A stretch of DNA of 20,486 bases from Devosia sp. Its GTDB lineage: Bacteria > Pseudomonadota > Alphaproteobacteria > Rhizobiales > Devosiaceae. Positions 7,600 through 14,770 of this stretch are shown one piece after another; position 1 is the first letter of the stretch; each line of letters opens with the position of its first letter. Location: assembly GCA_011322005.1 (NCBI GenBank), contig DROE01000248.1:1-20486 (forward strand), given 5' to 3'. Made by a program: the position numbers and the translations under genes. The notes under the pieces were generated by a model. That model searched no databases and was not told the DNA's origin. It saw nothing but the letters and a program-made list of their open reading frames with translations.

Positions 7600-7615
7600 G
7601 GGCGAATGGTGCCAG
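7586..7615 (-). promoter_or_regulatory. Predicted distal promoter
   Basis: On the minus strand CTGGCA (7615-7610, 4/6 to TTGACA) is followed after 18 bp by TATACC (7591-7586, 4/6 to TATAAT). The -10 is the complement of the GGTATA core of the distal operator. The promoter-plus-operator layout repeats that of the proximal promoter. Confidence 0.35.
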
Positions 7616-7838
7616 CCCTGGTGACAGCACTATCTCGCGATGACATCGCAACTGGGAGAATGTAATATTATAATAATATAACTAAAGTACAATGCGAAAA
7701 AAAAGCAAGCCGGACCTCTTAAAGTGCAAGCTGGCCGCATAGTATCTCGGCTGAAGTGGCTGATCGCCAAAGGGGGGAGTCGTCAATGCTCCGCCCACGC
7801 CAAGCCGCGTGCAAACCACAACGGACCAGGAAAGAAAC

Positions 7839-7914
7839 TGGTGCTCCCTACGGGACTCGAACCCGTGTTTCCGCCGTGAGAGGGCGGCGTCCTGGACCGC
7901 TAGACGAAGGGAGC
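7839..7914 (-). tRNA. tRNA-Glu (anticodon CTC)
   Basis: A full cloverleaf reads on the minus strand. The acceptor stem GCTCCCT pairs with AGGGAGC, the discriminator is A, and CCA is encoded at 7841-7839. The anticodon stem is CCGCC/GGCGG around loop CTCTCAC, giving anticodon CTC. The T-arm carries GTTCGAGTC. Its D, anticodon and T arms are nearly identical to the neighbouring tRNA-Glu(TTC), which suggests a duplication. No separate promoter is clear in the 195-bp gap, so the two may be cotranscribed. Confidence 0.95.
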
Positions 7915-8109
7915 GCTAGCATTTTTTGGGGAGGTAGTTTCCCCGGTTCCTGCGAGGCTGAACCGGACGGGCTCCAGACCACGGGCAATGTTGCGCGGGT
8001 GAGAGGAGTTTCCTCGAACCAGAACCAGGCGGCACACGCGCTGTCGGCCAACTTCTTGGCCGCTCCCCGCAAAGCCGCGTGTGAAAGCACGCTGGCATGT
8101 GCGGGAAAA

Positions 8110-8185
8110 TGGTACGCCCAACGGGACTCGAACCCGTGTTTCCGCCGTGAAAGGGCAGCGTCCTAGACCACTAGACGATGGGCGC
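8110..8185 (-). tRNA. tRNA-Glu (anticodon TTC)
   Basis: The cloverleaf reads on the minus strand with acceptor GCGCCCA against TGGGCGT (a G-U pair at 1-72), discriminator A and encoded CCA at 8112-8110. The anticodon loop CTTTCAC gives TTC. The anticodon stem CTGCC/GGCGG has one U-G pair. It is the upstream member of a tandem pair with tRNA-Glu(CTC). Confidence 0.95.
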
Positions 8186-8200
8186 GCACATAGGTCGCAC

Positions 8201-8229
8201 CGTATAGGGCGCAACGCGGAATTGCGCAA
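8201..8229 (-). promoter_or_regulatory. Predicted promoter of the tRNA-Glu pair
   Basis: On the minus strand TTGCGC (8229-8224) and TATACG (8206-8201) are separated by 17 bp. This puts the start a few bases before the mature tRNA 5' end at 8185, typical of a stable-RNA promoter. Confidence 0.5.
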
Positions 8230-8294
8230 GCCTGATTTTCCCGGCCAAACCAAAAAATTTAGGGGCAAGCGGACCTGCGACCGGCACTGAGCGC

Positions 8295-8744
8295 TCAGCA
8301 GCGCCACATCACGGGTTGCCGATAGCCGGCGGGGCGCTGGCGCACATCAATATGGATATAGGGGCGGCCCGCATAGCAGCCCAGTCCGCCCACATTTCTC
8401 AAGCCCTTGGCAAAGGCAATCAACTCGGATTTGGGTACGCCGGGAATAAAAAAATCAACAGCGTTGCAACTCATGTGCAAGGAACTGGCGGCCCCGCCAA
8501 CCGATGCGTTGTACCAGGGGGTGCGATAGCCCGAGGTGACAACGATTTTTTTACCGAATTTTCCTTCAAACTCCCAGATGGCCAGACGCAGAGCCGGGCT
8601 CATGCACAAGGTGTTGACATTGCTGCTCGCAACCTGCACCCCAAAGCTGCTCCGGTAATTTGGATCAGAGGAGGCGAACATGGCCAGGGGCGTACAGGCA
8701 CCGAGGCTGAGGCAAACTCCAAAAATCCTGATTGCTCGCAACAT
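8295..8744 (-). CDS. Peptidase M15-type (D-Ala-D-Ala carboxypeptidase-like) lipoprotein
   Basis: This 149-residue protein is predicted to be a periplasmic, lipid-anchored peptidoglycan-active metallopeptidase of the M15 family. The N-terminus has a short signal peptide ending in a lipobox (LSLGAC, Cys17). Zinc ligands fit the family pattern: His90 and Asp97 (HxxxxxxD in SLHMSCNAVDF) and His131 in IHIDV. The segment TSGYRTPWYNASVGGAASSLH is characteristic. ATG 8744 is preceded by AAGG at about 7 nt; a GTG one codon upstream is possible. It is monocistronic. An 8-bp hairpin lies in its leader just ahead of the ribosome site. The exact bond cleaved is unknown. Confidence 0.85.
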   Translation of the reverse strand: MLRAIRIFGVCLSLGACTPLAMFASSDPNYRSSFGVQVASSNVNTLCMSPALRLAIWEFEGKFGKKIVVTSGYRTPWYNASVGGAASSLHMSCNAVDFFIPGVPKSELIAFAKGLRNVGGLGCYAGRPYIHIDVRQRPAGYRQPVMWRC

Positions 8745-8756
8745 CACCAGACCTTG

Positions 8757-8778
8757 CCGGTGCGTAAAAGCGCACCGG
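8757..8778 (-). promoter_or_regulatory. Perfect hairpin in the leader of the M15 peptidase gene
   Basis: CCGGTGCG (8757-8764) and CGCACCGG (8771-8778) form an 8-bp perfect stem with a 6-nt loop. On the coding strand it ends only a few bases before the AAGG ribosome site. It may modulate translation or mRNA stability. There is no T run on either side, so it is not a standard terminator. Confidence 0.4.
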
Positions 8779-8848
8779 GCACCCGAGAAAGGAATTCTGG
8801 CGCAAATCTAGCGTGAAGATGGCTAAGCCTACGCTAACCGGCAGGGTC

Positions 8849-8876
8849 AAAAAACAATTAACTTTGGAGCGCCAAG
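8849..8876 (-). terminator. Likely terminator of glyoxalase I gene
   Basis: On the minus strand, about 16 nt past the gloA stop, ACTTGG and CCAA-A-GT pair across a CGCT loop (8876-8861) with one bulged A. TAATTG and a six-T run (to 8849) follow. Confidence 0.45.
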
Positions 8877-8891
8877 TCTGCTCTGCTCGGC

Positions 8892-9311
8892 CTACCAGGT
8901 CCCCTTGTTCTCCATCGACGCCCAGGGCTCCGCGGCGGGCAGGGCCTCGCCTTCCTGAATAAGCTCAATGGAGATTCCGTCCGGGGAGCGCACAAAAGCC
9001 ATGCGTCCATCCCGCGGGGGCCGGTTGATTATGACGCCCATGTCTGAAAGGTGCTGGCAGGTCTCGTAGATATTTTCGACGCTGTAGGCAAGGTGGCCAA
9101 AGTTGCGTCCGCCGGAATAAGTCTGAGGGTCCCAGTTATAGGTGAGTTCAAGTTCGCCGCCGGTGTCGCCCGGTGCACGCAGAAATATGAGGGTGAAACG
9201 TCCCTTTTCATTCTCACGGCGCCGGGTTTCTTCAAGACCCAGACCCTGACAGTAGAACCTGAGGCTCGCATCGACATCCACCACCCGGACCATCGTGTGC
9301 AAATATTTCAT
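8892..9311 (-). CDS. gloA: Lactoylglutathione lyase (glyoxalase I)
   Basis: This is a 139-residue cytoplasmic enzyme that isomerises the methylglyoxal-glutathione hemithioacetal to S-lactoylglutathione. The VOC fold has all four metal ligands at the expected places: His5 (KYLHTMVRV), Glu55 (ELELTYNW), His73 (NFGHLAYSV) and Glu116 (ISIELIQ). The ELTYNWD motif and overall length match the bacterial nickel-type GloA. ATG 9311 has AGGA at 8 nt; longer in-frame extensions to 9476 show no family similarity. It is a single gene, divergent from the cold-shock-domain gene across about 250 bp. Confidence 0.95.
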   Translation of the reverse strand: MKYLHTMVRVVDVDASLRFYCQGLGLEETRRRENEKGRFTLIFLRAPGDTGGELELTYNWDPQTYSGGRNFGHLAYSVENIYETCQHLSDMGVIINRPPRDGRMAFVRSPDGISIELIQEGEALPAAEPWASMENKGTW

Positions 9312-9558
9312 CAAGGAATCCTGTCTGCATTCTGGCAGTGCAAAGGCCTGCAGGGGCAACCTACCACGCAAATTTGGCGGAGGGGAACACCCTGCTTGTG
9401 CAGTTTTTTGCGCCCACCAGTAACAAAGTTGTTTATGCACCTTAACTTTTGGGTGTGAATCGGCCAAGATGGTCAAAAGTATGCAGGCAGAAGTGTATAT
9501 GAGGGTATTTTAGTAACTTCGCCTTTGGCGGGGCGAGTATGAAAGAGGCGTGGGGACC

Positions 9559-10179
9559 ATGGGGGCCAAACAAACACCAGAGTTGCCGCAGGGCGCACTT
9601 CGTGAAGCCAAGAGTGAGACGGCATTGTCTGACGTTGGTATCAAATTGCCCAATGATGGGGTTGATGCAGTCGAAGTTGCCGGAACCATAAAATGGTTCG
9701 ATGTGTCCAAGGGGTTCGGCTTTATCGTGCCTGATGATGGCAAGCCCGATGTGCTGTTGCATGTGACATGCCTGCGCCGAGACGGCTACCAGACCGCTTA
9801 TGAAGGCGCGCGCATCGTCTGCGAGGCGCTGGCGCGTCCCGGTGGCCTGCAGGCCTTTCGTATTCTTTCCATGGACGACACAAAGGCCCTGCACCCCGCG
9901 CAGATGGGGGAGCCGCGCACCCATGTGGTGGTCGAGCCCACAAGCGCGCTGGAGCGTTTGCAGGTGAAATGGTTCAATCGGGTCCGCGGGTTCGGTTTTC
10001 TTTCCAAGGGTGAGGGGCACCCGGACATCTTCGTGCACATGGAAACGCTGAGGCGCTTTGGCTTTGCCGAATTGCGCCCCGGTCAGTTCGTGCTGGTGCG
10101 CTACGGGGAGGGTCCAAAAGGGCTGATGGTTGCTGAGATCCGCCCTGAAGACTGGGGCGAGGCTCCGGCCTCCCACTGA
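9559..10179 (+). CDS. Tandem cold-shock-domain protein
   Basis: This is a 206-residue predicted RNA/ssDNA-binding protein with two cold-shock domains. The first is at about 39-107 (GTIKWFDVSKGFGFIVPDDG, then DVLLHV). The second is at about 131-198 (VKWFNRVRGFGFLSKGEG, then DIFVHM). RNP1 is intact in both, but RNP2 of domain 1 is altered (VLLHV instead of VFVHF). The N-terminal 38 residues look disordered. ATG 9559 was preferred over a GTG at 9550 because GAGG at 9545-9548 is correctly spaced only for the ATG. The DUF192 gene follows after 30 bp, a pairing I know from alphaproteobacteria. A GAGGC/GCCTC hairpin near the stop and a later T-rich stretch may attenuate read-through. Confidence 0.9.
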   Translation: MGAKQTPELPQGALREAKSETALSDVGIKLPNDGVDAVEVAGTIKWFDVSKGFGFIVPDDGKPDVLLHVTCLRRDGYQTAYEGARIVCEALARPGGLQAFRILSMDDTKALHPAQMGEPRTHVVVEPTSALERLQVKWFNRVRGFGFLSKGEGHPDIFVHMETLRRFGFAELRPGQFVLVRYGEGPKGLMVAEIRPEDWGEAPASH

Positions 10180-10209
10180 CGGGTTTTATTTTTTCACGAG
10201 TCTGGCGTT

Positions 10210-10674
10210 ATGAGTTCTGCCCTGCCGCATCTTTATCGTCTGACAAAAGCTGTGGTTGCGGTTTTGCTGCTCACGGTTGTGGCCGCGTGCGCGGATGAAA
10301 ACAAAGCCACGCTTGTCACCGCCAACGGGCCGGTCGTATTCAATGTCGAAATAGCCGATACCAGCCAGAAGCGGGCGCAAGGGCTGATGTTCCGCCAGTC
10401 GCTGGCCGATGATGCTGGCATGTTGTTTGATTTTGGCGAAGAGCGCGAGGTTTCGTTCTGGATGCGCAACACCTTCATTCCGCTGGATATGATTTTTATC
10501 GCAGCCGACGGCGAGATAAAATCCATCCATGAAAACGCCCGGCCCCAGGACCCCACTTCAATCCCATCGGGTTTTCCGGTGCGTTTTGTGCTTGAAATTC
10601 CCGGTGGGCGTTCACGCGAAATTGGCCTTGTCGTTGGTGACCGGCTTGAGCACCCGCTGGTAGAGAGCCGGTAG
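10210..10674 (+). CDS. DUF192 family lipoprotein
   Basis: This 154-residue protein of unknown molecular function has an N-terminal signal peptide with a hydrophobic stretch at 13-26 and a lipobox VAAC (Cys27). It is therefore predicted to be an exported lipoprotein. The DUF192 domain covers about 41-150: AQGLMFRQSLADDAGMLFDF, then FWMRNTFIPLDMIFI, and an FVLEIPGG segment. Its length is typical. No strong ribosome site precedes ATG 10210, so translation may depend on coupling to the upstream cold-shock-domain gene. That association is seen in other alphaproteobacteria, but its meaning is unknown. Confidence 0.88.
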   Translation: MSSALPHLYRLTKAVVAVLLLTVVAACADENKATLVTANGPVVFNVEIADTSQKRAQGLMFRQSLADDAGMLFDFGEEREVSFWMRNTFIPLDMIFIAADGEIKSIHENARPQDPTSIPSGFPVRFVLEIPGGRSREIGLVVGDRLEHPLVESR

Positions 10675-10738
10675 GATTCAGTTTCCAAAGCGGCGGGTAG
10701 CAAAAGACTGTCAGCGATTTGGCATAAAACAGGGAAAG

Positions 10739-11599
10739 ATGGGGGCTCGCATGCAGGGATTTGGCGTTCATACCAGCATGTGGACCATGGCATGGGACCG
10801 TGAGGGTGCCGAAAAGGCGGTTGCTGCCGCTGTGGAAAACCGCATGGACTTTATCGAAATTGCCCTGCTGAACCCGCAAGCCGTCGACGCCGCCCACAGC
10901 CGGGCGCTACTGGAAAAACACCAACTGCGTTCAGTGTGTTCCCTTGGCCTGCCCGAGCCGGTCTGGGCCTCAAGAAACCCCGGAGGGGCTATCGGCTTTC
11001 TCAGGGCGGCCATTGATAAAACCGCTTCCATTGGGGCTGAAGCCCTTTCAGGCGTCATTTATGGGGGCATTGGCGAGCGTTCCGGGCTGCCGCCCACACA
11101 AACAGAGCTGGACAATGTGGCGCGGGTGCTGTCCACCGTTTCGCGCCATGCCGGGGAAGCCGGAATTGCGCTGGGGCTTGAGCCGGTGAACCGATATGAA
11201 AACCATCTCATCAACACAGCCGCTCAAGGGGTTGAAATGATTGAGAAAGTGGGTGCAGAAAATTTGTTCCTGCATCTGGACACCTACCATATGAATATCG
11301 AGGAAAAGGGTGTCGGCAACGGCATTCTGGATGGGCGCGAGCATCTGCGCTATATCCATCTTTCTGAAAGCGACCGGGGCACGCCGGGTGAGGGCACCTG
11401 CGACTGGGACGAGATTTTCGCCTCGCTGGCCGCTATCGGCTTCACGGGCGGGCTGGCAATGGAGAGTTTTGTCAACATGCCGCCAGAGATCGCCCACGGG
11501 CTTTGTGTCTGGCGCCCGGTTGCCAAAAGCCATGAAGAGGTGATGGGCAAGGGGTTGCCATTCCTGCGCAACAAGGCGGCCCAGTACCGGCTGATTTGA
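10739..11599 (+). CDS. Ketose 3-epimerase (D-tagatose/D-psicose 3-epimerase-like)
   Basis: This is a 286-residue TIM-barrel sugar epimerase. The key residues fit D-tagatose 3-epimerase as I recall it with a constant offset of four: metal ligands Glu148 (LGLEPVNRYE), Asp181 (HLDTYHMN), His207 (IHLSES) and Glu242 (AMESF), and substrate residues His184 and Arg213. It is probably cytoplasmic and acts on a free ketose. Other barrel epimerases/isomerases of the group are possible. AGGGA precedes ATG 10739; an ATG at 10751 is an alternative. The gene stands alone, 64 bp after the DUF192 gene and convergent with the binding-protein gene, so no pathway can be read from neighbours. Confidence 0.85.
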   Translation: MGARMQGFGVHTSMWTMAWDREGAEKAVAAAVENRMDFIEIALLNPQAVDAAHSRALLEKHQLRSVCSLGLPEPVWASRNPGGAIGFLRAAIDKTASIGAEALSGVIYGGIGERSGLPPTQTELDNVARVLSTVSRHAGEAGIALGLEPVNRYENHLINTAAQGVEMIEKVGAENLFLHLDTYHMNIEEKGVGNGILDGREHLRYIHLSESDRGTPGEGTCDWDEIFASLAAIGFTGGLAMESFVNMPPEIAHGLCVWRPVAKSHEEVMGKGLPFLRNKAAQYRLI

Positions 11600-11624
11600 C
11601 AGACCGGCAATACCCGAGGGCCTC

Positions 11625-12671
11625 TCAGGGCTGAATGATGGCGCTGGCCCAGGCGCGCAAAAAACTTTGGCGCTTGAGCTGGTCCAGATAGACCAGCAGG
11701 CCCGGGCCCAACCGAATGGGCCTCAGGTTCTGTTCGGAGGAAAAGGTGTCCGTATCAAGCGGGCCCGGCCCGATTTCCGCCCTGAGCAGCGCCCGCCCGT
11801 CCGTACTGAGCAGATAATTGATGAAGGTGCCTGCGAGCTGGGCATTTTTTGCACTGTTGGGGATGAGGGCGGTACGCATCATCACGCTGGTATAATCTTC
11901 AAGCAGAACGATATCGACATTGCTTTCATCCTGGGCGTCGGCATAAGAGCCCAGCACATTGTAGGCGAGGGCAAGTTCACCGCTTCTTACGTCTTCTATC
12001 ATCTGACCAGAGCAGCAATATAACCTTGTTTGCAAAGCACCCATGACTTCGGACAAGCGCCAGAAGGTTTCCGATTGACGCGTGTCCTGGGTGCCAAAAA
12101 GATAGCCCAGCCCGCTGGTGCGCAAATCATAGGTTCCAATGCGGTTCTTAAAGCGCTCTGGATTGTCACGCAGCAGTTCAATCAGATCCTGCCGGGTTTT
12201 GGGCCGCGGCAGATCGGCAAAGGCGGGTTTTGAAAGAATAAGCACCGCAGGCTCCAGCGTGAAGGCAAACAGCTCGTCGCGCCAGCGGGCCCAGGCGGGC
12301 AGGGTTTCGGTGGCCTGCGAGCGGAAAGGCTGGGCAAATCCGTCGTTGGCCAGCTTGGTCTGCAAATCCATGGCCGAGGAAATCACCAGGTCCGGGGCAG
12401 CCTCCCCCGCAAGCACGGCTGAATAGAGCTCGGCGCTGGAGAGCACGACATAGCGCACGCTGACACGGGGGTTCCGGTTTTGGAAACCCCGGACAAGCGG
12501 CGCGAACACCGACAGGTCAGCGGTGGACATGATGGTGATCTCGCTGGAGCCGTCCACGGCTGCAAAATACTGTTCTGTTTCGATTTCAAAAGCTCTTGGG
12601 GGGCCGGCTGCAAGAGCAAGAATCGCCAGAATGGCCCCGACTATTTTCGTGGCAGGCAGACTTTGGCGCAT
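11625..12671 (-). CDS. Orphan periplasmic binding protein (AfuA/PgtC-like), probable sensory partner
   Basis: This 348-residue protein is predicted to be secreted, with a signal peptide at about 1-27 (KIVGAILAILALAAG, cleavage near PRA). The body has the type 2 periplasmic binding fold: SEITIMSTADLSVFAPLVRGFQ, PDLVISSAMDLQTKLANDGFAQPF, and ALAYNVLGSYADAQ in the second lobe. No ABC permease or ATPase gene is adjacent. Its ATG lies 31 bp inside the end of the sensor-kinase gene, with GGAGAGAGG as ribosome site, so the two are coupled. From knowledge of PgtC in the PgtABC system, I infer that it presents a ligand to the kinase rather than feeding a transporter. Confidence 0.82.
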   Translation of the reverse strand: MRQSLPATKIVGAILAILALAAGPPRAFEIETEQYFAAVDGSSEITIMSTADLSVFAPLVRGFQNRNPRVSVRYVVLSSAELYSAVLAGEAAPDLVISSAMDLQTKLANDGFAQPFRSQATETLPAWARWRDELFAFTLEPAVLILSKPAFADLPRPKTRQDLIELLRDNPERFKNRIGTYDLRTSGLGYLFGTQDTRQSETFWRLSEVMGALQTRLYCCSGQMIEDVRSGELALAYNVLGSYADAQDESNVDIVLLEDYTSVMMRTALIPNSAKNAQLAGTFINYLLSTDGRALLRAEIGPGPLDTDTFSSEQNLRPIRLGPGLLVYLDQLKRQSFLRAWASAIIQP

Positions 12672-14026
12672 GTGCCTCTCTCCTTGTTGGGCGTGAGCCG
12701 GAAACTGCCGCCATGAGCCGCAACCACTTCTGAAACGATGGTCAGGCCAAGGCCTGAGCCGACAACATCTGCAACATTGCTGCCGCGTCCGAAGCGCCGG
12801 GTCAGCGTTTTTTGTTCGGCGTCATTAAGGCCACGTCCTGAGTCGCAAATGGTGATGCAGCAAAGTTCTTCCTCTGCGCTCAGAACCACAGAAATTTCGC
12901 TCTCGTCCGGGGAATATTTGATGGCATTGTCCAGAATGTTGCGCAAAGCCCCCATGAGCAAAACAGGGTCGCCGATGGTGGTGAATTCGCCTTCGGCGGG
13001 GTGCAATATGATGCGGATGTCACGGATTTCTGCCGTCGGAGCCAGACCGTGCACCAGGTCCTTGACCAGCGCCGATAAATCAACGTCCCCCCGCTCCATC
13101 TTGTCAGCCCTCAGGGTGACGCTGGCATGGTCGAGCAACTGCCCCGCCGAGCGGGCGCTTTCGTCAACGGCGCGAATGACGGCGCGCAGGGCCTCGCGGT
13201 CTTCAGGGGTTTTGGCCCGGCGCAAGGCAATCTCGGTCTGGGCTCTTACGGTGGCGAGGGGAGTGCGCACCCGGTGGGCGGCCTCGGCGATAAAATCCTC
13301 GGTGCGTAGCAGGGCGGTGCGCAACCTCTCCATGAAGCTGTTCAGCGAGGCCAGAAGCGGGGCAAGTTCTAAGGGCGCGGGTTTGAGCATGGGGCGCAGG
13401 TCATGGGGCCCGCGCCGCTGCACCGCCTGGGCTATGTTTACGATGGGGCGCAGGGCGCTTTCAACGGTCAGCGCGCCCAGAATGCCGGCGATAAGAAAAA
13501 AGCCGACCCCCAGTGCCGCAGCGGTGTTGGCAATGCGGGCGGTGATGGCATCCTGCCCCAGCCGGGTCTGGGCCACCAGCGCCAGCACCTCGGTGGGTGT
13601 ATCTCTGACCGTGATGACCCGGGTCATGGCGACAATGCGCACGGCGCTTCCGCGATACTCGGAATTATAGAATACCGGCTGCTCCGGGGCGGGAAAGGTT
13701 TCGGGAGCAGGCAGGTCGTCATATCCGGTGATTGTGCTGGCTTTGGTCATGATCCGGTAGAATACCCTTTCCTCGCTGTTGGCTCCGAGCATGGACAGGG
13801 CCGCATATGGGATGTCGAGCAGAATGTCGTCCTGTTCAGCATGCAGGGCTTCGATAATAGAGGTGGCGGAAGCGGAAAGGATGTTGTCCTGCGTGGTTTC
13901 AGCAGCGCCCCCGGCAATGGTGCGCACCGAAAAATAAAGCAACAACGACAAAATGGCGATGAGCCCCAGAAGTTGCAGGCGCAACCTTTGGCGCAGGGAA
14001 GCGCTAGGTTTCAGGGGCGCGTTCAT
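12641..14026 (-). CDS. tctE: Sensor histidine kinase, TctE-type
   Basis: This is a 461-residue inner-membrane sensor. TM1 (about 19-40) and TM2 (about 167-187) flank a periplasmic 2CSK-like domain. A HAMP-like linker (ALRPIVNIAQAV) precedes the dimerisation domain with phospho-acceptor His251 (AEAAHRVRTPLATVRAQ). The ATPase domain has N box LRNILDNAIKYSPDE, G1 CDSGRGL and G2 GSGLGLTIVSEVVAAHGG. ATG 14026 overlaps the regulator stop as ATGA. With the regulator upstream and the binding protein downstream, it forms a three-gene signalling operon divergent from tctCBA, which it most likely controls. The signal is presumably a carboxylate. Confidence 0.9.
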   Translation of the reverse strand: MNAPLKPSASLRQRLRLQLLGLIAILSLLLYFSVRTIAGGAAETTQDNILSASATSIIEALHAEQDDILLDIPYAALSMLGANSEERVFYRIMTKASTITGYDDLPAPETFPAPEQPVFYNSEYRGSAVRIVAMTRVITVRDTPTEVLALVAQTRLGQDAITARIANTAAALGVGFFLIAGILGALTVESALRPIVNIAQAVQRRGPHDLRPMLKPAPLELAPLLASLNSFMERLRTALLRTEDFIAEAAHRVRTPLATVRAQTEIALRRAKTPEDREALRAVIRAVDESARSAGQLLDHASVTLRADKMERGDVDLSALVKDLVHGLAPTAEIRDIRIILHPAEGEFTTIGDPVLLMGALRNILDNAIKYSPDESEISVVLSAEEELCCITICDSGRGLNDAEQKTLTRRFGRGSNVADVVGSGLGLTIVSEVVAAHGGSFRLTPNKERGTCAKVCLPRK

Positions 14027-14715
14027 GGGCGTGGTGTTTCCTGTTTGCTCATGCGATAGCCAATGCCGCGCACGGTTTCGATACGCACCGCGCCGCCGTC
14101 GATTTTCTGGCGCAGGCGGGCGACATAGACCTCGATGGCATTCTCCGAGACATTATCGGCATAGGAAAACAGGCGGTCCAAAAGTTGCGATTTTGGGAAA
14201 ATCTGTTCAGGTGAGGAAAAAAATATCTCCATCAGCCGCAACTCACGATTACGCAACTCCGACACCCGCCCGGCGACCTTTACGGTTGCTGAAAGAGAAT
14301 CAAATTCGAGGTCGCCATAGTGTTTGACATTGCTGGCTGCACCGTTTTTGCGCCGGATTACGGCCCGGCAGCGCGCTTCAAGTTCCAGGAAATCAAACGG
14401 TTTGGTGATATAATCATCGGCGCCCAAGTCGAGCATATGGACCCGGTCCGAGACCTCGGAGCGTGCTGTGATGACAATGATGGGCGTATCGTTTTCGCGG
14501 CTTCTCTGGGCGCTCAGAAAAGCGCGCCCATCCCCATCCGGCAACATAATATCAAGCAAAATCAAATCGTAAGAGGCGCCTGCCAGGCAATCCTCTGCCG
14601 CCCCGATGCTCTCGGCCCAGTCCACCCCATAGCCATCGAGTGCCAGACGGTCGCGCACCGAAACGGCCAGGTCGGCATTGTCCTCAATCAGCAGGAAGCG
14701 CAAGGGCAACTCCAT
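14023..14715 (-). CDS. tctD: OmpR-family response regulator, TctD-type
   Basis: This 230-residue regulator has an N-terminal receiver domain with Glu11/Asp12, phospho-acceptor Asp55 (LILLDIMLPDGDG), Thr81 and Lys103 (YITKPFDFLELEAR). The C-terminal winged helix of the OmpR type ends in VYVARLRQKIDG and IETVRGIGYRM. ATG 14715 starts the receiver domain. In-frame sequence upstream to 14934 lies across the divergent promoter region and the tctC gene, so I reject it. No good Shine-Dalgarno precedes the ATG. The likely target is the tctC promoter in the 108-bp intergenic region, where an inverted repeat is visible. Confidence 0.9.
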   Translation of the reverse strand: MELPLRFLLIEDNADLAVSVRDRLALDGYGVDWAESIGAAEDCLAGASYDLILLDIMLPDGDGRAFLSAQRSRENDTPIIVITARSEVSDRVHMLDLGADDYITKPFDFLELEARCRAVIRRKNGAASNVKHYGDLEFDSLSATVKVAGRVSELRNRELRLMEIFFSSPEQIFPKSQLLDRLFSYADNVSENAIEVYVARLRQKIDGGAVRIETVRGIGYRMSKQETPRP

Positions 14716-14728
14716 CAAAATTGTTGCG

Positions 14729-14744
14729 TGACAGGTTGATGTCA
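14729..14744 (+). promoter_or_regulatory. Inverted repeat in the tctD-tctC divergent region
   Basis: TGACA (14729-14733) and TGTCA (14740-14744) form a perfect 5-bp inverted repeat with a 6-bp spacer. It is a candidate regulator-binding site between the divergent operons, placed just before the tctD start. Confidence 0.3.
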
Positions 14745-14770
14745 GCTTTCCGCGTGAAAGTGGTTTTTGC

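Larger units (their letters stand above)
7259..7838. other. Non-coding regulatory stretch upstream of sugar operon
   Basis: These 580 bp contain no convincing gene on either strand. They hold two predicted minus-strand promoters, two NanR-like operators and a minus-strand intrinsic terminator. They also hold a 13-bp perfect palindrome (GCGATG, A, CATCGC; 7637-7649) and an AT-rich tract at 7663-7685 that stands out from the GC-rich surroundings. From about 7700 to the tRNA I see nothing clear, except a 10-bp element shared with the flank of the second tRNA-Glu. Confidence 0.7.

Noticed and set aside
7825..7842. ACCAG/CTGGT inverted repeat as a terminator after tRNA-Glu(CTC)
   Set aside because: One arm includes the tRNA CCA end and no T run follows, so it is unlikely to act as a terminator.
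7756..8307. Open frames on both strands across the tRNA-Glu pair
   Set aside because: They contain the repeated translation of the tRNA sequences themselves and are artefacts of the tRNA genes.
12738..13670. Long plus-strand open frame (310 codons) opposite the sensor kinase
   Set aside because: The translation is Ser/Arg-rich and low in complexity, the mirror of kinase codons. The kinase motifs on the minus strand are unambiguous.
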